Positions 45,042-52,908 of a stretch of 64,000 nt of DNA are shown here, in pieces; the first letter of the stretch is position 1, and each line of letters begins with the position of its first letter. Source of the DNA: ZC4RG30 sp035556135 (GTDB taxonomy: Bacteria; Pseudomonadota; Gammaproteobacteria; Steroidobacterales; Steroidobacteraceae); NCBI GenBank assembly GCA_035556135.1, contig DATMFO010000009.1:1-64000 (forward strand). Direction: 5' to 3'. Both the position numbers and the translations under genes were made by a program. The notes beneath the pieces are model-generated. The model did not search any database, was not told the DNA's origin, and worked only from the letters and a program-made list of their open reading frames with translations.

Positions 45042-45651
45042 CCGGATTCTGCTGCTCGCGCTGTTGTCGATTGGTGTGGCCACTGCCGCCGCGCCCCGCG
45101 AACGTACCCTGCTGGTCTTCGGCGACAGCCTCAGCGCAGCCTATGGCCTGCGGGCCGAGGAGGGCTGGGTGGACCAGTTGCAGAAACGGCTGGCAGAACA
45201 AGGTTACGGGTACCGTGTGGTGAACGCCAGCGTCAGCGGCGAAACCACTGCCGGGGGGCGTGCGCGCCTCGCACGCGCCATCGAGATGCACCGGCCGCAG
45301 CTGGTGATCCTGGAGCTGGGCGCCAACGATGGGCTGCGCGGACTGCCCGTGAAAGATGCCAGCGCCAACCTCAGCGCCATGATCGGCAACATCAGGCAGG
45401 CGAAATCCCACGTCTTGCTGGTCGGCATCCTGCTGCCGCCGAACTACGGCACGCGCTATGCCAACGACTTCGCCGCCATCTACCCTGCCCTGTCGAAGGA
45501 GCATGGCGTGCCGCTGCTTCCCTTCCTGCTTGATGGCATTGCACTCGAGGCGCGCTACATGCAGGCCGACGGCCTGCATCCCAATGCCGCAGGCCAGCCG
45601 CTGGTGCTGGAGAATGTCTGGAAGCACCTCAAGCCCCTGCTGGAGCGCTGA
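45031..45651 (+). CDS. tesA: SGNH-type arylesterase/lysophospholipase
   Basis: This 206-residue periplasmic esterase has a signal peptide (IRILLLALLSIGVATAAA) and the SGNH blocks GDSLSAAYGL (Ser33), GANDGLRGLP and DGLHPN with the catalytic Asp and His. TesA hydrolyses lysophospholipids, thioesters and aryl esters. The TTG start is inferred because it gives a full signal peptide and no ATG is available. It is followed two bases later by fadD. Confidence 0.92.
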   Translation: MRSIRILLLALLSIGVATAAAPRERTLLVFGDSLSAAYGLRAEEGWVDQLQKRLAEQGYGYRVVNASVSGETTAGGRARLARAIEMHRPQLVILELGANDGLRGLPVKDASANLSAMIGNIRQAKSHVLLVGILLPPNYGTRYANDFAAIYPALSKEHGVPLLPFLLDGIALEARYMQADGLHPNAAGQPLVLENVWKHLKPLLER

Positions 45652-45653
45652 CC

Positions 45654-47315
45654 GTGGTTGATCGCATATGGTTGAAGTCCTATCCGCCGGAAGTTCCTTA
45701 CGACATTGATCCTTCCGCGCATGCTTCGCTGACAGAAGTGATCTGCGACGCCATGCGGCGCTTCGCGGACAAGGAGGCGTACATCCTGCTGGGCCATCCG
45801 GTCACCTATCGGGAGGTTGACGCGCTCTCTGCCGCGTTCGCCTCCTGGCTGCAGGCCCGGGGCTTGACCAAGGGTGACCGCATTGCGTTGATGCTTCCCA
45901 ACGTGCTGCAGTACCCGGTCGCGATGTTTGGTGCGCAACGTGCGGGACTGGTGGTGGTCAACACCAATCCCCTGTACACCGCCGACGAACTGCGACACCA
46001 GCTGAGCGACTCCGGCGCAGCCGCCATAGTGGTGCTGGAGAATTTCGCCCACGTGGTGCAGAAGGTGCTGCCCGACACGCAGCTTGAGCATGTCGTCGTC
46101 ACCGGCGTTGGCGACCTTCTGCCGACCCTGAAGGGCGGCGCGGTGAATTTCGTGTTGCGGCATGTGAAGCGCGAAGTGCCGTCCTGGAACATCCCGGGCG
46201 CCCACCACTTCAAGGCCGTGATGCGTGAACATCGTGGCAGCCAGCCTTCCCCCGTTGCGCTGGGGCGGGACGATCTCGCCTTCCTGCAATACACCGGCGG
46301 CACCACCGGCGTTGCGAAAGGGGCGATGCTCTCCCACGGCAACATGATCGCCAACCTGCTGCAGGCCGAGGCCTGGTTCCGGCAGATCGCCCTCGACAAC
46401 GCCACGTTTTACTTCGCGCTGCCGCTGTATCACATCTTCTCGCTGCTCGCGAACTGCCTGCTGACGCTGCGCTGTGGCGGCGTTGGCATCCTCGTGCCGA
46501 ACCCGCGGGACTTCCGTGGATTCGTGAAGCTGCTGCAGAAATATCCGCCCAACTGCTTCCTCGGCGTGAACACCTTGTTCAACGCGTTGATGAACACTCC
46601 CGGCTTCGACCGCATCGACTTCAGCAAGCTCGTTGCCACGGTTGGCGGCGGCATGGCGGTGCAGGCTGCCGTGGCCAAACGATGGCTGGAACTCACCGGC
46701 AAGCCGCTGAGCCAGGGATGGGGCCTCACGGAAACTTCTCCCGTGGTGGCCGTATGCCGCCTCAAGGACCCTGAGTTCACCGGCGCCGTCGGCCTGCCGG
46801 TTCCCTCCACAGAGGTCACCGCGCGCGATGACGACGGCCGGGACCTGGGCCTCAATGCCTCCGGCGAGATCTGCGTGCGCGGCCCCCAGGTGATGCAGGG
46901 TTACTGGAACCGCCCCGAGGAGACCGCGAAGGTGATGCTCCCCGACGGCTGGCTGCGCACCGGGGACATCGGCCGCATCAATGATGAAGGTTTCGTGTTC
47001 CTGGAAGACCGCAAGAAGGACATGATCTCTGTGTCCGGATTCAAGGTTTATCCGAACGAGGTCGAGGACGTTGCGGCGCGCCACCCTGGCGTATTCGAAT
47101 GCGCCGCGATCGGGGTGCCGGACGAGAGATCCGGCGAGGTGGTGGTGCTCTACGTGGTGAAAAAGGATCCAGCCCTCACGGCAGAGGAGCTGATCTCATT
47201 CATGCGCAAGCATGTGACCTCGTACAAGGTGCCCCGGCACGTTTACTTCCGGACCGAGCTGCCGAAATCGAATGTTGGGAAGATACTCAGGCGGGCGCTG
47301 AGGGAGGAGAAGTAG
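45654..47315 (+). CDS. fadD: long-chain fatty acid-CoA ligase
   Basis: This 553-residue adenylate-forming ligase activates fatty acids to acyl-CoA. The ATP motif YTGGTTGVAKGAMLSH, the GWGLTETSPV segment, GWLRTGDIG and the C-terminal KSNVGKILRR lysine are all present. GTG is the likely start, two bases after tesA, so lipolysis and activation are cotranscribed. The last 29 bases overlap the convergent DUF6502-like gene that begins the lower-GC island. Confidence 0.95.
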   Translation: MVDRIWLKSYPPEVPYDIDPSAHASLTEVICDAMRRFADKEAYILLGHPVTYREVDALSAAFASWLQARGLTKGDRIALMLPNVLQYPVAMFGAQRAGLVVVNTNPLYTADELRHQLSDSGAAAIVVLENFAHVVQKVLPDTQLEHVVVTGVGDLLPTLKGGAVNFVLRHVKREVPSWNIPGAHHFKAVMREHRGSQPSPVALGRDDLAFLQYTGGTTGVAKGAMLSHGNMIANLLQAEAWFRQIALDNATFYFALPLYHIFSLLANCLLTLRCGGVGILVPNPRDFRGFVKLLQKYPPNCFLGVNTLFNALMNTPGFDRIDFSKLVATVGGGMAVQAAVAKRWLELTGKPLSQGWGLTETSPVVAVCRLKDPEFTGAVGLPVPSTEVTARDDDGRDLGLNASGEICVRGPQVMQGYWNRPEETAKVMLPDGWLRTGDIGRINDEGFVFLEDRKKDMISVSGFKVYPNEVEDVAARHPGVFECAAIGVPDERSGEVVVLYVVKKDPALTAEELISFMRKHVTSYKVPRHVYFRTELPKSNVGKILRRALREEK

Positions 47316-48132
47316 TCGGAACGCGACGGCGCGCCGCTAGCCCTTTCGTCCTGACGGGCAGCCCTGCGACTGCCGAGTTGCCTTCCGGCAGCCTATCTCC
47401 CAAGTATGCGACAACGTGAACGCCTGCTACGACGCCTTTCTGCCCTCGGCGATCGAGGCTACGCATCCTTATCACTCTCCGTTGTTCCATCCAGTCGTCA
47501 ACGGCCTGCAGATATGCCATACCTTGCAATCTAGTGAACTCCGCAAACGACTTGCGGTCACTTGGATTGAGATCGGATACGTAGGCGTATCTCTCAATTA
47601 GAGGCTCCTTTCGACCTGCGGCGCTCGTATTCCTCCGCATTGTGTTGAACAGCCTCACTACTGATTTCACGAGATGCTCTACTACGAATGAGTCATTCTG
47701 CGTGATAGTGCCGGCCTCGGCCGTGGGCAGGTAGCGGCCATCGGGGGTCCTTTTAATCAGCTTGGCGTCCTTTAGGAAAGTGATTACGGAACTCACGTCC
47801 ACCTTCTTGTGTAGGCTCAGAATGATTGCTCGGATGCTATTTTTGCCTTTAAGTAGCTGAAGTGGTCGGGGAGCCGCGTCAACGTCGGAAATATATCTAC
47901 CGTCTCGATGCCAAGCTCTCAGAAGATCAGCGGAAACGTCACCGTTCTGAAGATAGCTACCATCCGCGTATTCAGCTCCTCGCCCTGAACGGAGATCGCG
48001 CGATTTTTTTAGCCCACACCGAAAGGCCTCCTCAATGGCCGCGTCCGAAACGCCCGCTCTTGCCATGAACTCCACAACTGTCCCTAACAGCTTTCGCTGC
48101 AACTCCTTGGACATGCTCTTTTTCGCCTTCAT
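47287..48132 (-). CDS. DUF6502-like protein 1 of the accessory island
   Basis: This 281-residue protein shows the layout of the DUF6502 family: an N-terminal helical region (KELQRKLLGTVVEFMARAGVSDAAIEEAF), then ADLLRAWHRDGRYISDVDAAPRPLQL. A helix-turn-helix-like segment (SVITFLKDAKLIKRTPDGRYLP) and a long C-terminal helical part follow. There is no signal peptide or membrane segment. The final ten codons are antisense to the end of fadD, so its 3' end was probably created by insertion. It lies 34 bases after gene 2 and shares its operon. DUF6502 has no known function. Confidence 0.7.
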   Translation of the reverse strand: MKAKKSMSKELQRKLLGTVVEFMARAGVSDAAIEEAFRCGLKKSRDLRSGRGAEYADGSYLQNGDVSADLLRAWHRDGRYISDVDAAPRPLQLLKGKNSIRAIILSLHKKVDVSSVITFLKDAKLIKRTPDGRYLPTAEAGTITQNDSFVVEHLVKSVVRLFNTMRRNTSAAGRKEPLIERYAYVSDLNPSDRKSFAEFTRLQGMAYLQAVDDWMEQRRVIRMRSLDRRGQKGVVAGVHVVAYLGDRLPEGNSAVAGLPVRTKGLAARRRVPTTSPPSAPA

Positions 48133-48166
48133 CTTCTGATCGCTCCCTTATCAGAGCCGGCTTGAC

Positions 48167-48967
48167 CTATTCTTCCAAATCTTCTGTAACCAGCATCACT
48201 CGCGTTCTGGATACTTTTGCTGCCTGCCGTTTGCTGGCCGGAGAGTCAATCGAGGCCGCAATGCCCGACGCCTGAATGCTGGCGAGAAGCGCGGAGAGCT
48301 GTTCTGACGCCCTTCTGTGGAGGAGCAAGCGCCCCTTATCCGAAGCGGAGGGGTAGGTAACTTCAACGTTTAGAGTACGCAGCGAAGTTGGCGTTGCGCC
48401 GCGCGGACCGATCAGCAGTGACCGAAGTGCGCGAGCCAAGGCATCGATACGGGCTTCTTCGCGAGTCTTTTGCACTGCGCGCCGAAGTGAAACGTGTCCG
48501 TCGCGAATAGTCACATATCCATGCCTCTCCATCTCGCGGAGGACCGCTTTATGTGGAATGTCTCCCCCATATTTGCGGACAAGCAATTGGAAGGTCACAC
48601 CTCGTCCAGATATCGGCAAGCGTCGTGACGATCGATTGCGGTTGGCAAATTTTTGATCACCGACCCACCCTTCGATCACGTTCTCTATCTGATCTGGTTT
48701 CGCCGGTAGATTTGGATGGGACTGCCTTGCGAACTTTCGGACTTGCAACCTTGTCAGTCCAGTCATCGCAGCAACTGACGATTGATTGAGTCTTTCGTTG
48801 GAGAGCTTGGCACTTGCTGAGGCAGCTTGAAAGAATGCCAAGCGCATCATGGCGGAGAAGCGTTGATTCTTGATGCCAGCTGCCAGCAGAAATTCAGCGA
48901 ATGCGGAGAGAAAATCTACGATTGGAGATCCGATCTGCGCCGAACCCGAAGCTTTTCTCCTAGGCAT
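48167..48967 (-). CDS. DUF6502-like protein 2 of the accessory island
   Basis: This 266-residue protein has the clearest DUF6502 features here. An early helix-turn-helix-like segment (SVAAMTGLTRLQVRKFARQ) is followed by VIEGWVGDQKFANRN. Next comes LPISGRGVTFQLLVRKYGGDIPHKAVLREMERHGYVTIRDGHVSLRR, read here as separate conserved blocks. The C-terminus is basic and helical. It looks like a DNA-binding regulator, but this is inference. No Shine-Dalgarno precedes the ATG at 48967. It is the first gene of a two-gene unit with protein 1. Confidence 0.72.
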   Translation of the reverse strand: MPRRKASGSAQIGSPIVDFLSAFAEFLLAAGIKNQRFSAMMRLAFFQAASASAKLSNERLNQSSVAAMTGLTRLQVRKFARQSHPNLPAKPDQIENVIEGWVGDQKFANRNRSSRRLPISGRGVTFQLLVRKYGGDIPHKAVLREMERHGYVTIRDGHVSLRRAVQKTREEARIDALARALRSLLIGPRGATPTSLRTLNVEVTYPSASDKGRLLLHRRASEQLSALLASIQASGIAASIDSPASKRQAAKVSRTRVMLVTEDLEE

Positions 48968-49078
48968 GCTGAAACGGTGGGGACTGAATTTTTATTTCAA
49001 ACATGACTATTGTCGTGCACCCCACCGGACCGAAGGCAACGCGCATTTCTCGCGAAATCGATTAGAAATGCAGCACCA

Positions 49079-49107
49079 ATAAAAAACGCCGCCCGAAGGC
49101 GGCGTTG
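49079..49107 (-). terminator. intrinsic terminator after the decapeptide-repeat gene
   Basis: On the minus strand AACGCCGCC-TTCG-GGCGGCGTT forms a perfect nine-pair stem with a stable TTCG tetraloop. It is followed by a run of T. It lies 25 bases after the stop of the repeat-protein gene and separates it from DUF6502-like gene 2. Confidence 0.92.
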
Positions 49108-49131
49108 CGACGCTATCCAGCCCCTGGCAGA

Positions 49132-49578
49132 TCAGCTGCCGGTGGCACCGGTACCGATCTGGCGGCTGCCCGTGGCACCGGTACCAATCTGGCGGCTGCC
49201 CGTGGCACCGGTACCGATCTGGCGGCTGCCCGTAGCGCCGGTTCCGATCTGACGGCTGCCCGTGGCGCCGGTTCCGATCTGACGGCTGCCCGTGGCGCCC
49301 GTTCCGATCTGACGGCTGCCCGTGGCACCGGTACCGATCTGACGGCTGCCCGTGGCACCGGTACCGATCTGGCGGCTGCCCGTGGCGCCCGTTCCAATCT
49401 GGCGGCTACCGGTAGCTCCAGTTCCGATTTGACGAAGCGACTCAGCAGACCCGCCGGTAGCTATGGCTGAGGAATCCGAAAGCTGCCGTCCCTGCTTTTC
49501 GCCTGCAACTGCAGCCGAACTCAACGCGACAGCGACAATGAGAGAGCCCAAAGAAACGGAGAGCGACTTGTTAGTCAT
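49132..49578 (-). CDS. secreted decapeptide-repeat protein (RQIGTGATGS x10)
   Basis: This 148-residue protein begins with a Sec signal peptide (SVSLGSLIVAVALSSAAVA, cleavage before GEKQG). A 22-residue linker follows, then exactly ten tandem copies of RQIGTGATGS reach the stop codon. Every repeat is identical in protein sequence although the DNA repeats differ at many third positions. One Arg per ten residues makes it basic; it has no Cys and no membrane segment. It could be a fibre, matrix or extracellular signal protein, or a zinc-independent beta-solenoid; none of this is proven. GGAG sits seven bases before the ATG. It is flanked by DUF6502-like genes and has its own terminator. Confidence 0.85.
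   Translation of the reverse strand: MTNKSLSVSLGSLIVAVALSSAAVAGEKQGRQLSDSSAIATGGSAESLRQIGTGATGSRQIGTGATGSRQIGTGATGSRQIGTGATGSRQIGTGATGSRQIGTGATGSRQIGTGATGSRQIGTGATGSRQIGTGATGSRQIGTGATGS
49141..49440 (-). repeat. ten tandem 30-bp coding repeats
   Basis: Ten adjoining 30-base units with no spacers encode RQIGTGATGS. Several sequence classes exist, such as units with GGTACCGGT and units with GGAACGGGC or GGAACCGGC in the middle. The outermost 5' unit (49411-49440) is the most diverged. Because 30 is a multiple of three, other frames over the array stay open too, but these are by-products. Confidence 0.95.
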
Positions 49579-49621
49579 AATTTTGCTCCAAAGACGTACG
49601 CAGTCCCGGATTCCGCCTATC

Positions 49622-49693
49622 CGTGACGTGCATCACATAAGGGACAGCTTATGTAACGTACTGGGCAACTTATGTGACGAAGATCACTTCGTC
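49622..49693. promoter_or_regulatory. dense regulatory region upstream of the decapeptide-repeat gene
   Basis: Three copies of a CTTATGT half-site are present. Two form the inverted repeat ACATAAG-GGACAG-CTTATGT (49635-49654), and the third (49669-49675) lies 21 bases from the second in direct orientation. Two CRP-like palindromes are also seen: CGTGA-CGTGCA-TCACA (49622-49637) and TGTGA-CGAAGA-TCACT (49673-49688), each one base from the TGTGA-N6-TCACA consensus. GACGAAG-ATCA-CTTCGTC (49676-49693) is a perfect inverted repeat overlapping the second. A minus-strand -35 candidate TTGACG is at 49695-49690. Confidence 0.6.
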
Positions 49694-49719
49694 AAGAGGA
49701 TATGTAAAGAACTTCCTGC

Positions 49720-50652
49720 CTAGTCAGCGAAATCGGGCTTCTTCCAGCCAACTCGCTCCGGTGTGCTCGTCCAGGCTTTAGGAGATTCTGCATCTCGCCG
49801 ATCCATTAGCGACTCAAGCGGAGTTGTGTCGTATGGCTCAGCTACGTGGTGGAACACTGTCAGTCCCGTGGGAACCCGTCTTGCGGGCTCAGTCCAATGT
49901 ACTTTGCTGCTACTGATCCAGTCGTCGATATCGTTAAGAAGCTTCTGAACCTTTTCCTTCAGCAATGCGTCGAATTCAGGCAACGCGTACTCAGGCAAGT
50001 CGTCTTCTATCACCGAGCGTTGCAATCTCTTGCCGCTCGTGGTGTCCGCCCTGATGTTGTGCAAGATCGTGTTTGCTAGATCGGTCATGGCGGAACCAAA
50101 GTATTCCAAGGCCTGCGGGGTCAGCACATCAGAAAACACCATGGTTCTAGCGACTGGCCTGAAATGACGTGAGCCGACAGGTTTTACGATTCCCCAATCG
50201 ACCATGTCTCGAACTACTGCTGCGGGATTTGCAGAAGGATCTGCGCGATATACCAAAATGCTTAAGTTCTTTCCCGGCGTAGCCTCCAAATCCAGCTCGA
50301 GAGGGAGTCCGTAAGGCCCGATATATTCGTTATCGGTGCACCACAAGAACAAGACCTCGGAAATGATTGCGGCGTTGGTTGACTCAGGCGGCGCCAACAA
50401 CCTCGGATCATCAATAAACCTGTTCACATCCGCCAGCGGCACCTCCGTGTAATCGGAGATCATCGCCCTGGTCAGCGGCCCCTCGTGCCCTGGAATCTTG
50501 TCCCTCACCGCCGCCTCGACGTAAGCGCCCTTCAGCACCTCGCGAAACTCCAGGTAGGGCACGCCGGCCTTCAGCAGGATCCTGATCATCGGCTTCAGGA
50601 TCTTGCGGAACGAGAAGATCAGCTGTGCCCTGGCGGCATCGCGTAGACGCAT
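49720..50652 (-). CDS. DUF6502-like protein 3, composite gene downstream of dgt
   Basis: This 310-residue protein opens with the DUF6502-type block ILKPMIRILLKAGVPYLEFREVLKGAYVEAAV. A helix-turn-helix-like segment (MISDYTEVPLADVNRFID) and ISEVLFLWCTDNEYIGPYGLPLEL come next. The C-terminal helix TPQALEYFGSAMTDLANTILHNI is followed by a variable tail. ATG 50652 follows AGGAG and lies two bases after the dgt stop; a TTG at 50658 is less likely. The first ~75 codons are as G+C-rich as the chromosome, while the rest is markedly lower, so the gene looks like a recombinant joint. Function unknown. Confidence 0.72.
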   Translation of the reverse strand: MRLRDAARAQLIFSFRKILKPMIRILLKAGVPYLEFREVLKGAYVEAAVRDKIPGHEGPLTRAMISDYTEVPLADVNRFIDDPRLLAPPESTNAAIISEVLFLWCTDNEYIGPYGLPLELDLEATPGKNLSILVYRADPSANPAAVVRDMVDWGIVKPVGSRHFRPVARTMVFSDVLTPQALEYFGSAMTDLANTILHNIRADTTSGKRLQRSVIEDDLPEYALPEFDALLKEKVQKLLNDIDDWISSSKVHWTEPARRVPTGLTVFHHVAEPYDTTPLESLMDRRDAESPKAWTSTPERVGWKKPDFAD

Positions 50653-50654
50653 CG

Positions 50655-51800
50655 TCAACTCCTCTCGGCGGGCATGAAGATGCGATCGTGCTCGACGATG
50701 GCGTATCGATCGGTCATGCCGGCGACGTAGTCGGCCACGGCGCGCGCCCGGCCGGCGGGACCACGCTCGGCCTCGAGCCGCTGCGCGGCGGCGCGGTGCT
50801 CATCGGGCATCAGCAGCAGGTCCTCCATGAACACGCGGAAAAGGTCGGTGACTACGGCGCGTGCCTTGCGGGTCATGCGCTGCACGCGATAGTGACGGTA
50901 AAGATGATCGCGCAGGAATGTTTTCAGCTCCAGGTGCTCCGCGTGCATCGCATCCCCCATCCGGATCAGGGGCGCGCCGGCTGCGCGCACCGCGTCGATG
51001 TCGGCAGGGGAGGCATCACGCAACAGGGCCGCACTGTGCTCGATCAGGTCCACGACGATGCCGTTGATCATCCGCCGCACGACCTCGTGAATCTGGCGCC
51101 GCCCGGACAGGCCGGGATACTGCGCCTCCACGGCGCGCAGTTGCCGCCCGAAAATGGGAACTTCGCGAAGCGACGAAAGATCCAGCAGCTCCGCGCGCAG
51201 CCCGTCGTCCACGTCGTGGTTGTTGTAGGCAATCTCGTCTGCGAGGTTGGCGATCTGGGCTTCGAGCCCTGGCTGCGTGCGCTCGATGAACCGCCGGCCC
51301 AGTTCACCCAGCTCGTGCGCGTTGTTCAGCGAGCAATGCTTGAGGATCCCCTCGCGGCACTCGAAGGTGAGGTTGAGCCCGGGAAACTCGGGGTAGCGCT
51401 CCTCTAGTTCATCCACCACTCGCAGCGACTGCATGTTGTGCTCGAAGCCGCCGTAGGGGCGCATGCAGGCATTCAATGCATCCTGGCCGGCATGGCCAAA
51501 GGGCGTGTGCCCGAGGTCGTGTGCCAGGCAGATGGCTTCGGTCAGGGTCTCGTTGAGATTCAGCGCCAGTGCGATCGAACGGCCAATCTGCGCCACTTCC
51601 ATCGAGTGGGTGAGGCGCGTGCGGTACATGTCGCCTTCGTGATTGACGAACACCTGGGTCTTGTAGACCAGGCGACGGAAGGCGCCGGAGTGCACGATGC
51701 GGTCGCGGTCGCGCTGGAACTCCCCGCGGTATTTCGGCGCGCTCTCCGGGTGGCGGCGCCCGCGGGAATGTTCATCGTGCGCGGCGTACCGGACCAGCAT
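50655..51800 (-). CDS. dgt: deoxyguanosinetriphosphate triphosphohydrolase-like protein
   Basis: This HD-domain protein of about 381 residues hydrolyses dGTP or other dNTPs to nucleoside and triphosphate. The opening SRGRRHPESAP..RGEFQRDRDRIVHSGAFRRLVYKTQVF and the HD motif CLAHDLGHTPFGHAG are typical. So are the metal-binding NNHDVDDGL segment and the early RLTHSMEVAQIGRSIA. The ATG at 51800 falls just after the aroB stop. An in-frame ATG at 51851 would add 17 residues that overlap aroB. It lies in the usual aroK-aroB-dgt order. Confidence 0.92.
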   Translation of the reverse strand: MLVRYAAHDEHSRGRRHPESAPKYRGEFQRDRDRIVHSGAFRRLVYKTQVFVNHEGDMYRTRLTHSMEVAQIGRSIALALNLNETLTEAICLAHDLGHTPFGHAGQDALNACMRPYGGFEHNMQSLRVVDELEERYPEFPGLNLTFECREGILKHCSLNNAHELGELGRRFIERTQPGLEAQIANLADEIAYNNHDVDDGLRAELLDLSSLREVPIFGRQLRAVEAQYPGLSGRRQIHEVVRRMINGIVVDLIEHSAALLRDASPADIDAVRAAGAPLIRMGDAMHAEHLELKTFLRDHLYRHYRVQRMTRKARAVVTDLFRVFMEDLLLMPDEHRAAAQRLEAERGPAGRARAVADYVAGMTDRYAIVEHDRIFMPAERS

Positions 51801-51804
51801 GCGT

Positions 51805-52881
51805 TCAGCCGAAGTGGGCGGCCAGGGTGGATTGCAGGGCGTCGTCGGCATAGTCCGCGGTGAACCGCGCCGCGCCGAGACGTTCGAGCAGCACCAGGCG
51901 GATGCGGCCTGACTTCACCTTCTTGTCCACGCTCATGTAGTCGAGCGCACGCTGCGCGCCGAAACGCGGGGGATCCACTGGCAGGCCGATGCGTGCCAGC
52001 AGGCTGCGAACGCGCTCCACGTCTGCCGCCCGCAGCATGCCCAGCCGGGCGGACATGTCGGCGGCGACGACCATGCCGGCTGCCACGGCCTCGCCATGCA
52101 GCCACTCGGTGTAGCCGGTGCCAGTCTCGATGGCGTGACCGAAGGTATGGCCGAGATTGAGCAGGGCCCGGTCGCCGGTTTCCCTCTCATCGCGACGGAC
52201 CACGTCGGCTTTCAGCTCGCAGGAGCGATGGATGGCATGCGCCATGGCCTCATCGTCGAGCGCCAGGAGGCGCTCCACGTTGGCCTCTATCCACTCCAGG
52301 AACGCCAGGTCGAAGATCAGGCCGTACTTCACGACCTCGGCCAGGCCCGCGCGCAGTTCGCGCGGCGGCAGCGTACGCAGCGTGGTGGTATCGGCCACCA
52401 CCGCGCAGGGCTGGTGGAAGGCGCCGATCATGTTCTTGCCGCCGGGGTGGTTCACGCCGGTCTTGCCGCCGACCGAGGAATCGACCTGCGCCAGCAGCGT
52501 GGTGGGCAGCTGCGCAAAGGCCACGCCCCGCTGGTAGCAGGCGGCGGCGAAACCCGCGAGGTCACCCACCACCCCCCCACCCAGCGCCACGACGATGCAG
52601 TCGCGGGCAAAACGATTGGCGATGGCAACATCCAGCACCTGCTGCATGTATTCCAGCGTCTTGTACTGCTCGCCGTCCGGCAGGCGCACATCGATGATCC
52701 GGCGGTCGGTCAGCGCAGTGCGTACCCGCCCGGCGTACAGCGGCGCCACGGTGGTGTTGCTGACCAGCAGCAGGTCGCGGGCGGGCAGCAGGCGGGCCAG
52801 CTGCGGGCCGTCATTCAGCAGCCCGGGGCCGATCAGGATGGGATAGGAGCGTTCGCCCAGCGAGACATTGAGAGTGCGCAC
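51805..52881 (-). CDS. aroB: 3-dehydroquinate synthase
   Basis: This 358-residue NAD- and metal-dependent enzyme makes 3-dehydroquinate, step two of the shikimate pathway. It shows GGGVVGDLAGFAAACYQRG, the DSSVGGKTGVNHPGGKN loop and the metal ligands in LNLGHTFGHAIE and LHGEAVAAGM. It follows aroK by 27 bases, so the two form an operon. Confidence 0.97.
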   Translation of the reverse strand: MRTLNVSLGERSYPILIGPGLLNDGPQLARLLPARDLLLVSNTTVAPLYAGRVRTALTDRRIIDVRLPDGEQYKTLEYMQQVLDVAIANRFARDCIVVALGGGVVGDLAGFAAACYQRGVAFAQLPTTLLAQVDSSVGGKTGVNHPGGKNMIGAFHQPCAVVADTTTLRTLPPRELRAGLAEVVKYGLIFDLAFLEWIEANVERLLALDDEAMAHAIHRSCELKADVVRRDERETGDRALLNLGHTFGHAIETGTGYTEWLHGEAVAAGMVVAADMSARLGMLRAADVERVRSLLARIGLPVDPPRFGAQRALDYMSVDKKVKSGRIRLVLLERLGAARFTADYADDALQSTLAAHFG

Positions 52882-52908
52882 CGGAGAATTATAGGCGCGG
52901 CCGCACGC

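Larger units (their letters stand above)
47316..50430. other. lower-GC accessory island
   Basis: Base composition falls from about two-thirds G+C to near one-half between the fadD tail and about 50.43 kb, judged by eye. The exception is the G+C-rich repeat array. The island holds DUF6502-like genes 1 and 2, the secreted decapeptide-repeat gene and the 3' three-quarters of DUF6502-like gene 3. No integrase, transposase, tRNA or flanking direct repeat was found. Entry by homologous replacement is inferred from the composition break inside gene 3. Confidence 0.6.

Noticed and set aside
49132..49440. Regular 30-base repeats that look like a CRISPR array
   Set aside because: Units abut without spacers and encode a perfect decapeptide inside a signal-peptide-bearing gene.
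49105..49470. Open frames on the plus strand and in another minus frame across the repeat array
   Set aside because: A 30-base period keeps any stop-free frame open; these frames lack a signal peptide and conserved repeat logic, and the minus-strand frame has the ribosome site and terminator.
47316..50430. Prophage or transposon origin of the island
   Set aside because: No integrase, transposase, terminal inverted repeat, target duplication or tRNA was found.
50655..51800. dgt as a dedicated antiphage dNTPase of the island
   Set aside because: It has chromosome-like composition and the usual aroK-aroB-dgt position, so a housekeeping role is more likely.
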